This document shows positions 7,554-14,766 of a DNA stretch of 21,817 nucleotides, in pieces (positions within the stretch are counted from its first letter, which is position 1; every line of letters starts with the position of its first letter). The stretch spans positions 1 to 21,817 of the forward strand of contig CAYLNM010000072.1 of assembly GCA_964385045.1 (NCBI GenBank), in the 5' to 3' direction. The stretch is from CAYLNM01 sp964385045. GTDB taxonomy: Bacteria > Planctomycetota > Phycisphaerae > Phycisphaerales > SM1A02. The notes beneath the pieces were generated by a model. It saw only the letters and a program-made list of their open reading frames with translations. It had not been told where the DNA came from and did no database searches. The position numbers were made by a program, and so were the translations under genes.

Positions 7554-7859
7554 GGCGTGCGATCCGGAGCGGGCCGATAGACTAGCGACTCGCCGTCGGC
7601 GGCCGAGCGGGAGGTGTCCGCGATCGGTGGTCGCCGCGGCGGGCGGAACGCGTCGAAGCGGGGTGTCCGGGGCCGTCCGGGGCCGTCCGGGGCCGTCCGG
7701 GGCGTTCCGTCGGGCGCCGCGGGCCGGGGTGCGACCGGGCGGGATCCGGAGCCCGTCCCGCCGTGCCACCGCTTCGCCGTCCGCCGGCCCGCCCGCCGCC
7801 GAACGCACCGGCCCGCGTCCGTCGCTCCGCCTCGCTCCCCGACCTCCGAAGGACCGCCC
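7554..7859. other. 306-base divergent intergenic region
   Basis: This is the space between the starts of hutH (minus) and the membrane-protein gene (plus), so it should contain both promoters. The only less GC-rich patch is around 7575-7595 (GATAGACTAGCGACTCG), close to hutH, but I cannot define -35/-10 boxes. It also contains the 10-bp tandem repeat listed separately. A plus-strand reading frame crosses the region and ends at 7863, but its Arg/Ser/Pro-only composition argues against it being a gene. Confidence 0.4.
7671..7700. repeat. 10-bp perfect tandem repeat, three units
   Basis: GGCCGTCCGG is repeated three times without change at 7671-7700. It is preceded by the near-copy GGGTGTCCGG and followed by GGCGTTCCGT. 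It lies in the hutH/membrane-protein intergenic region. The function is unknown; it could be slippage-derived or a cluster of binding sites. Confidence 0.8.
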
Positions 7860-8881
<1,022 letters not shown>

Positions 8882-8885
<4 letters not shown>

Positions 8886-10198
8886 GCGGGCCCGGCGACG
8901 AGGCCGCCGCGACGCCCGTCCCGAATGCTCCGGCCTCGCCGTGGACCGAGCTCGGCGACGCGCCGCTCGCGGCGTGGCTCGCCGACGTCGACGCGGCGGT
9001 GCGCGGGGGCGGCCCCGCCCCGTCGGAGATCGCCCGCTGGCGGCGGGAGCACCCCGAGGACCGCGTGCGCCGCGCGATCGAGCTCGCCCGCGGGCGCCGC
9101 TCGCTGGAGGGCCGGCATCCGGACGCATCGTCGCTGCTCGCCGACGCGGCCGGCGCCGCGATGGCGAGCGACGCGGCGGTCGCGGCGCTGAAGGCCCGGC
9201 GCCTCGCGGACGCGGGCGTGCGCGAGGCGTGGGACCTCGGATGCGGCATCGGCGGCGACGCGATGGCGATCGCGGCCGTCCCGACGCTCGAGCGACTGGT
9301 GCTGGTGGATCGCGATCCGGACCGGCTCGCGATGGCGCGGCACAACGTCGAGCGGGCTGCGCGGGCCGCCGGCACCCGCCCACGCGTCGAGACCCGCTGC
9401 GCCGACGCAGTCGACGCGTGTCCGGAGGCGGCGCCGGGCCGCGCGGTGCACGTGGACCCGGCCCGGCGCGACGCGCGGGGGCGACGCCGGCGGGGACTCG
9501 CGGGGCTCTCGCCGGATGCGGAGGCCATCGGGCGACTGGTCGCGTGGGCGGGCGACGTGGTGGTCAAGCTCGGCCCCGGCACCGATCCCCACGACGTGCC
9601 GTGGCCCGGCGCGACCTTCGAGTACGTCGCCCGCGGCCGGACGCTCGTGCAGGCGCTGGCGTGGCACGGCGAGCTCGCCGGGGCGGCGGCGCCGCGCCGC
9701 GCGACGATCGTGCCCGCGCACGCGACGATCGTCGGCGCACCCGATCCGGGGCTCGACCCGGAGGCGGCGGCGCCGCCGCCCGCGCGCCCGGCGGCCGCCT
9801 GGCGGCGCGATCCGCCGGCGGTGCTCCTGGTGCCGCATCCGGCGGCCGAGCGGGCCCGGCTCGTGTCGGCCGTGCTGCGGTCGCGGGGAGCCGAGGGCGT
9901 GGGTCCGCGGATCCTCGCCCCGGGCCTCGGGGTGCTCGCGGCCGACGCGGCCCCGTCCGACCGCACCTGGCTCGAGGCCTTCGCGGTGCGCGAGGTCCTG
10001 CCGTGGCGTCCGGGACGCGTGCGGCGCGCGGTGGCGGCCCTCGGCGGCGGTCCCGTGGTGGTGCGGACCCGCGGCGGGGCGGTGGATCCCGACGCGGCCG
10101 CGCGCGGGCTCGCGGGCCCCGGGGATCGTCCGCTCACGGTGCTCGTGCTGCGGCTCGGCCGCGAGGTGACGGCCTTCGTGGCCGATGCTTTGCGCTGA
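8882..10198 (+). CDS. THUMP-like class I SAM-dependent methyltransferase
   Basis: A 438-residue protein of the bacterial family that joins a Rossmann methyltransferase domain to a C-terminal THUMP-like domain, expected to act on RNA. Members are not well characterised. An N-terminal helical region (~20-105) precedes SAM motif I, DLGCGIGGDAMAIA (118-131), the acidic loop LVDRDPDRLAMARHN (141-155) and the hallmark HVDPARRDARGRR (190-202). VKLGPGTD (228-235) follows. The C-terminal ~70 residues have the THUMP-like pattern with VVVRTRGGAVDPDAAARGL (392-410) and TVLVLRLGREVTAFVADAL (419-437). The GTG start at 8882 overlaps the upstream stop. A Pro/Ala-rich linker at ~290-306 separates two sub-regions. 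The family call is good; the RNA target is unknown. Confidence 0.85.
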
Positions 10199-10210
10199 AA
10201 ATGCTGTATC

Positions 10211-10229
10211 GTGAACGATCCTCGCTCAC
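10211..10229. promoter_or_regulatory. Imperfect palindrome just after the THUMP-like gene, operator or hairpin
   Basis: GTGAACGA-TCC-TCGCTCAC pairs over eight positions with one A-C mismatch and a 3-base loop. It begins 12 bases after the stop at 10198 and lies ~75 bases before the next start. The stretch 10188-10220 (TGCTTTGCGCTGAAAATGCT and on) is the most AT-rich in the neighbourhood, which suggests a promoter here, with the palindrome as an operator. A transcriptional attenuator is the alternative; no T-tract follows. Confidence 0.35.
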
Positions 10230-10292
10230 GCCCGTCGGCACGGCGGCGGGACCGGCCCGCCGCCCGCCCGTCGGCGGACACCCCGAGTCTCC

Positions 10293-10297
10293 GGAGG
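10293..10297 (+). promoter_or_regulatory. Strong ribosome binding site GGAGG
   Basis: GGAGG lies five bases before the ATG at 10303 and fixes the start of the small-domain methyltransferase. Confidence 0.75.
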
Positions 10298-10302
10298 CCT
10301 CC

Positions 10303-11034
10303 ATGCAGACGACCGAGCGGCCCGAGCAGCGGCACGGCGACAACCTCTACCCGGTGACGCTCGTGCAGGAGTTCGCCGGGGAACGGCTCGAGCTCGACGT
10401 GCCCGAGGGCGTGTGGAACCCCACGCCACACGGCATCCATCTCGGCAACATGCTGATGGAGATGCGCTTCGACGGCGAGCACGTGCTGGAGCTCGGCACC
10501 GGCTGCGGCATCCATGCGATCCTGCTCGCCCGCCGCGGGGCGGCGGAGCTGACGCTGACCGAGATCGAGCAGCCGATCAACGACAATGCGGATCACAACC
10601 TCCGCAAGCACGGGGTCGAGATCCCGCTCCACTGGCACGTGGCCGACTGGACGAACGTGCCCGGGGCGTCGCACGCGAGCGACGTGCCGTGGGACACGCT
10701 GGTGACCAATCCGCCCTTCGGCAAGTCGGGCAAGCGCTATCGCCGGTACTTCATCGACACCCTCATCCTCGACGCCCACAAGCTCGTGCGTCCCGGCGGG
10801 CGGCTGGTCTTCATCCACTCGTCGATGGCGGACATCCCGCGGACGCTCCGCATGCTCGATGAGCACGGCATGAGCGTGCGGATCGTGGGCGAGACGAGCG
10901 GGCCCTTCCGCCAGTACTACTTCGAGGACGAGCGGTACATGCTCGAGATGGCCCGCGTTCCGGGGGCGTACTCGATCGTCGACGGCGTGCACCACGAGCG
11001 GCTCATGGTCTTCGAGGCCCGGCTGCCCGGCTGA
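10303..11034 (+). CDS. Methyltransferase small-domain (MTS) protein with NPPF motif
   Basis: A 243-residue SAM-dependent methyltransferase of the N6-adenine/N5-glutamine type. VWNPTPHGIHLGNMLM (37-52) corresponds to the conserved region ahead of motif I in HemK-like and TrmN6-like enzymes. SAM motif I is VLELGTGCGIHAILLARRGA (61-80), the acidic loop LTLTEIEQPINDNADHN follows (83-99), and the catalytic NPPF is at 136-139 within DTLVTNPPFGKSGKRYRRYF. KLVRPGGRLVFIHSSM (160-175) fits the post-catalytic strand. NPPF/NPPY enzymes methylate a planar amide or amine in RNA, DNA or protein; the substrate cannot be read from sequence. The start is the ATG at 10303 with GGAGG upstream. It is separated from the upstream gene by 104 bases that probably contain its own promoter. 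Confidence 0.85.
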   Translation: MQTTERPEQRHGDNLYPVTLVQEFAGERLELDVPEGVWNPTPHGIHLGNMLMEMRFDGEHVLELGTGCGIHAILLARRGAAELTLTEIEQPINDNADHNLRKHGVEIPLHWHVADWTNVPGASHASDVPWDTLVTNPPFGKSGKRYRRYFIDTLILDAHKLVRPGGRLVFIHSSMADIPRTLRMLDEHGMSVRIVGETSGPFRQYYFEDERYMLEMARVPGAYSIVDGVHHERLMVFEARLPG

Positions 11035-11069
11035 CCCCGCACCGGCGATCCCGCCCGCAGGTCGCCGAG

Positions 11070-11085
11070 CCGCGGTCCGCCGCGG
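11070..11085. terminator. GC hairpin between convergent genes, possible terminator
   Basis: CCGCGG-TCCG-CCGCGG forms a perfect 6-bp stem with a 4-base loop in the 69-base gap between the ends of two convergent genes. The position suits a bidirectional terminator, but there is no T-tract on either side, and chance GC palindromes are common in this DNA. Confidence 0.35.
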
Positions 11086-11103
11086 GAGGGCGGCCCCGCG
11101 GCC

Positions 11104-11598
11104 TCATCGCCGCATCAGGAAGTTCGACTGCGACCGGATGCCCTCGAGGTGTCGCTTGATCCGCCGGGCGGCGTTCTCGAAGCGCGGGAAGGTATGGCGG
11201 ACGACGTTGGCGTCCTGCCAGGGATTGTCGGCCTCGAGCAGCAGGGCCCGGATCACGCTCCGCACGTGGCGGGTGAACTCCTCCTCGGCCATGAGCGCCG
11301 GGTCGAGCTCGGCGCTGTGCGTGTCGAAGGCGGCGATGTTGTGCTCGATGCGGGCGATCCTCGACTCGACCTCGGTCCAGTCGCTGAACTTGTAGCGCTC
11401 GCGGATGCCGGCCCGCAGGGCGGCGGCGAAGCGACGGCCGAACACCTCCTCGGCGAGGCGGCAGTAGAGGAAGCTCGTCACCGCCTCGACCACCCGGTCG
11501 TCGACGAGGTCCGGAAAGATCGTCCGGACCGCGCCGCAGAACTGGTGCATCGAGCCGGCGGCCGCCTTCAGCTTGTGCGCATTGACGAAGATGCCCAT
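11104..11598 (-). CDS. Unrecognised 164-residue soluble protein
   Basis: I do not recognise this protein. The reading frame looks genuine. Its composition is balanced (Phe, Tyr, Asn, Lys, Ile and His all present), unlike the Arg/Pro/Ala shadows around it. A TGAGG at 11606-11610 sits seven bases before the ATG at 11598. It is mostly helix-like and charged: FVNAHKLKAAAGSMHQFCGA at the N-terminus, then FPDLVDDRVVEAVTSFLYCR, a central IARIEHNIAAF and a basic C-terminus with FENAARRIKRHLEGI ending in FLMRR. There is no signal peptide or membrane segment. Two cysteines (in HQFCGA and LYCR) and several histidines are not in an obvious metal-binding pattern. It lies 145 bases downstream of the large membrane protein on the same strand and could be co-transcribed with it. 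Confidence 0.72.
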   Translation of the reverse strand: MGIFVNAHKLKAAAGSMHQFCGAVRTIFPDLVDDRVVEAVTSFLYCRLAEEVFGRRFAAALRAGIRERYKFSDWTEVESRIARIEHNIAAFDTHSAELDPALMAEEEFTRHVRSVIRALLLEADNPWQDANVVRHTFPRFENAARRIKRHLEGIRSQSNFLMRR

Positions 11599-11743
11599 GG
11601 ACGTGCCTCACCAGGGGACCCGCGGCGCGGCGGGTGCCGAGCGCGTCCGGGCCGCGCTGCGAGCGGGACCCGGCCTCGCGGGGACGATGGGATCCGGTCC
11701 GGGGCGGGGCCATCGGCATCCGCGCCGGATCACCCGGATGCCG

Positions 11744-14455
11744 TCAGCCACTGCCGGTCGTCCCGGTGGCGGCGACCCGTCCGCCTCGTCCGCCCGCGGC
11801 GAGACGGACGATCGTCGCGACGAGGAGGACCCCGCCCACGCCGGCGCCGGCGAGCACGACGGGATCGGGACGTCCGAGGCCCGGACCGGGACGCCCGACG
11901 TCGCCGGCGAGGACGAACCGCGGATCCGAGGCGCGGGGCCCCGGGGTGGGCGTCGTCCCGTGATCGCCGCGGGCCCGGAAGACCGTGGTCGACGAGTCGG
12001 CCTTGGTGTGCGGACGGGCGGTGGTGGCCGGGGCGCGGGCCGGGTCCGGAGTCGGGTCGCCCTCGGCGGCGGCCTCCGAGGCGGCGGCAGCGGCGGTGGT
12101 CGCCCCGGTGCGCACGGCCGATCCGGATCCGGCGGACGCCGCCGGGCGGCGATCGGCCGCGACCGAAGCGTTCGGAGCGGGCGGCGGGCGATGGTCGGCG
12201 GTGATCGTGGCGCGGCCGGAGCGATCCCGTGCGGCGTCCCGCGGCGACTGCGCAGGGGCCTCGCCGCCCGCCCGCCACCCGCGGAACGGCGTGGTGGCGG
12301 CCGGAGTCGCTCGGCGCACGGCGGGTGCGGCGGCCGGACCGGCGGTGCCGAGCCGGGCCGCGGACGGCCCGACGGGATCGGCGACGCGCCGATGGGCGTC
12401 GCGGTCCGTGCGGGTGGACCGCTCGTGCGACGCCATCGTGCGGGAAGCCGAGGCCGGGGCGGCCGGCGCCGAGGCCCGCGTTGAGGCCGTCGCCGAGGCC
12501 GGCGTTGAGGCTGGCTCGAGGGTCGGTGCGGGCGCCGGGGTCGAGGTCGGTGCGGGCGCCGAGGCCTTGTCCAGGGTCGAGGCGGACGTCGGGGTCGAGG
12601 TCGGTGCGGGCGCCGAGGCTGTGTCCAGGGTCGAGGCGGACGCCGGGGTCAGGGCCGGGGCGAGCCAGGGGGCGCTGGCCGACGAGGCGTCGGGAGCGGA
12701 CGTCGCGGTGGGCGTTGGCCCCCGCACGGCGGTGGATCCGGTTCCGCCGAGCTCGTCGGATCCCGCTCCGCGGCGTCGCGGCTCGGCCGCGTGCCCGGGC
12801 CCGCGCTCGGTGGCGTCGGCCTCGGTGAGCGCAGGCTCCTCGGCGCGGGCCGTGGGCGCACTGCGGCGAGCGACGTCCGTGGCGGGCGCACCACGCGACG
12901 CGGGGGACGTCGGGAGCTCGGGCGCGACGGCGGAGGCGCGCCGTCCGTCCGCCCGCTGCCGCTCGGGAGCCTCGAGCCGCCCGGCGCGTGACTCGTCCGC
13001 CGGCGGGGCGTCGACGTCCTCGTCCCCGGCCTCGTTCCGGTGGGGCCCGTCGTGTGCGTGGTCGGCCCGACGGACGGACTCGGGTGGGCCCGCGGACGTC
13101 TCGACGGCGGCGACGCGCCGCGCCCGCGTCGGGGCCGGAGGGGCGGCGTACGGCCACGGCCCGGGCGGCGGCCCCGACCAGGGGCCGAGCGGTGGTTCGG
13201 ACGGCGCGGCGACCCGCGGTCGGCTCCGGCCGGGCCGCGGCTCGTCGTCGGCGTCCGCCGCCTCGATCGCCGGCCGAGGGGCGTGCGGCGGGGACATCCC
13301 GGATGCCTCGGGACCGTCCGGCTCCACCCGCGGAGGCGCCGCGCGCTGGACCGAAGGTGCCGCGGGCGGACCGGCGCCCGCGTCCGGCGACCCGGGCTCG
13401 GCGCGACCGTCGAGCGGGCTCGCCGTCGCGCCGTCCGGGGAGGTGCCGACCGTGCCGGTGCGGGCGGGGGCCACCGCGGTGACCTCGGCCCGCGCCGGTC
13501 CGAGCGGATCCTCGCCGTCGACGCGGCGGGCGGATGCGAGGGGGCGATCGGTCAGGAGCCCCGCCCAGGGGCCGATGCGATCGGAGTCCCCCGGCGCGAT
13601 CCGGGTCCGGACGCGGACCGCGGGCGCCCGGATGCGGGGAGAGCCCGTCCCGAGGCGTCGTTCGGGGGCCGGAAGGATCCATGGGGCGCGGGCGCCGCGT
13701 TCGGCGTCCTCCGTGGACGAGGGCGGGGGCGACGCGGCGTCCTCGCGGCCCTCGTCGCCCACCGGCCGGTCAGGCGGCGGGGTCTGCGAGGCGTCGGACG
13801 GGGTGGGCGACGCATCCGGGACCGCCCAGCTCGGCGTCGACGGCTCGGTCCGATCGCCGGTGCCGCCGAGCGGGCCCGAGCGCGGCGGGGCGATCGGGCG
13901 GTCGGCCGGCAGGTCCAGCACGCGTCGACCGAAGGCCTCGGCCTTCTCGGCCGTCTGCAGTCCGGTCATCATCAGCCCGGTCCCGAACACCACCGCCGCG
14001 AGCCCGAGGCCCCGGCGGGTCGCGGGCGAGCCGCGCATGCCCGCGAGGACGAACAGCACGCCGACGAGCGCCAGCGGCCGGTGCCAGTCGCCCTCCTCGG
14101 CCCGGGGGCGGGACCGCCACAGCAGGGCCGCGGCGAGTACCAGGGTCAGGGCCAGCGACGCCGAGACGCCCTGCTGGATCGTCAGGTCGTCACCGCTCCA
14201 CTTGTGCACGAGCCGCAGGTGGTTGGCCGCGGCCAGCGCCGCGATCAGGGCCCAGATCTCGGCGACGAGGGCCAGGGGGCCGCGGCGGGAGCCGGCGGCC
14301 GCAGCGGCGGCGATCCCGCCCACCAGGGCCGGCAGCAGGATCCAGCCGCGGATCCGGTCGACGGACCAGACGCCCGTCGCCATCGACTCGGCCACGGTCG
14401 CGATCGCGTGGACCGCGACGACCAGGATCAGGATGCCCGCGGGATGTCGCAGCAT
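11744..14455 (-). CDS. 903-residue membrane protein with very long disordered Ala/Pro/Arg-rich region
   Basis: I do not recognise this protein. The start is the ATG at 14455, with GGAAGGAAG at 14462-14470. The first ~165 residues contain about six hydrophobic helices (near 7-25, 37-55, 60-79, 96-113, 127-141 and 149-165), with SMATGVWSVDRIRGW and NHLRLVHKWSGDDLTIQQG between them. From ~185 to ~860 the protein is low complexity, dominated by Ala, Pro, Arg, Ser, Thr, Asp and Gly, and carries two copies of an 18-residue unit (54-bp DNA repeat). It closes with one more hydrophobic helix, PVVLAGAGVGGVLLVATIV (865-883), then Arg/Gly. Two membrane parts joined by a ~675-residue flexible region suggest an envelope-spanning or surface linker (inference). 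All frames in this stretch are open because of GC content, so continuity of the middle is less certain than both ends. Confidence 0.62.
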   Translation of the reverse strand: MLRHPAGILILVVAVHAIATVAESMATGVWSVDRIRGWILLPALVGGIAAAAAAGSRRGPLALVAEIWALIAALAAANHLRLVHKWSGDDLTIQQGVSASLALTLVLAAALLWRSRPRAEEGDWHRPLALVGVLFVLAGMRGSPATRRGLGLAAVVFGTGLMMTGLQTAEKAEAFGRRVLDLPADRPIAPPRSGPLGGTGDRTEPSTPSWAVPDASPTPSDASQTPPPDRPVGDEGREDAASPPPSSTEDAERGARAPWILPAPERRLGTGSPRIRAPAVRVRTRIAPGDSDRIGPWAGLLTDRPLASARRVDGEDPLGPARAEVTAVAPARTGTVGTSPDGATASPLDGRAEPGSPDAGAGPPAAPSVQRAAPPRVEPDGPEASGMSPPHAPRPAIEAADADDEPRPGRSRPRVAAPSEPPLGPWSGPPPGPWPYAAPPAPTRARRVAAVETSAGPPESVRRADHAHDGPHRNEAGDEDVDAPPADESRAGRLEAPERQRADGRRASAVAPELPTSPASRGAPATDVARRSAPTARAEEPALTEADATERGPGHAAEPRRRGAGSDELGGTGSTAVRGPTPTATSAPDASSASAPWLAPALTPASASTLDTASAPAPTSTPTSASTLDKASAPAPTSTPAPAPTLEPASTPASATASTRASAPAAPASASRTMASHERSTRTDRDAHRRVADPVGPSAARLGTAGPAAAPAVRRATPAATTPFRGWRAGGEAPAQSPRDAARDRSGRATITADHRPPPAPNASVAADRRPAASAGSGSAVRTGATTAAAAASEAAAEGDPTPDPARAPATTARPHTKADSSTTVFRARGDHGTTPTPGPRASDPRFVLAGDVGRPGPGLGRPDPVVLAGAGVGGVLLVATIVRLAAGGRGGRVAATGTTGSG
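12537..12644. repeat. 54-bp tandem repeat, two near-identical units
   Basis: Unit 1 (12537-12590) and unit 2 (12591-12644) differ at about three positions. Partial copies extend on both sides (from ~12520 and beyond 12645). The unit length is a multiple of three, so in the minus-strand gene it encodes an 18-residue Ala/Pro/Ser/Thr unit containing TSTPTSASTLD. Confidence 0.88.
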
Positions 14456-14766
14456 GTCTCGCTTCCTTCCCCGCCGCGCGGAGGCTCTCCGGGCGGCGCG
14501 TCCATCCGGCGGTTCATCGGCTGCGGCGCGGGGGGGGCGGGCGGCGGGCAACTCGGACCCCCGCCGGGCGAAGCCTCCGCGACCGTCTGATCCGGTCGGG
14601 CAACCGGGCCGCGGTCCGGGAAGGTGTCAGCCGTCAGGATCCGCGAGGTCGCGCCGTGGTGGTCCGGCGCGGGACCGGGCGGGGCTGCAGGCCGCCTCGC
14701 GGCCAGTCGATGCCTTCGCGGCCGAGACGTCGACCGTGCAGTCGCTCGTCCAGGGAGGGAAGAGAC
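14456..14766. other. 311-base divergent intergenic region
   Basis: This region lies between the starts of the 903-residue membrane protein (minus) and the GGDEF-EAL protein (plus). It holds the ribosome binding sites of both. It is almost entirely G and C, with a run of eight G at 14530-14537. I see no convincing promoter boxes, palindromes or small genes. Frames are open through it on both strands only because stop codons are rare at this GC content. Confidence 0.4.
14754..14758 (+). promoter_or_regulatory. Ribosome binding site GGAGG deciding the GGDEF-EAL start
   Basis: GGAGG lies eight bases before the GTG at 14767. The frame is open for more than a kilobase upstream, so this site is the main reason for choosing that start. 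Confidence 0.7.
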
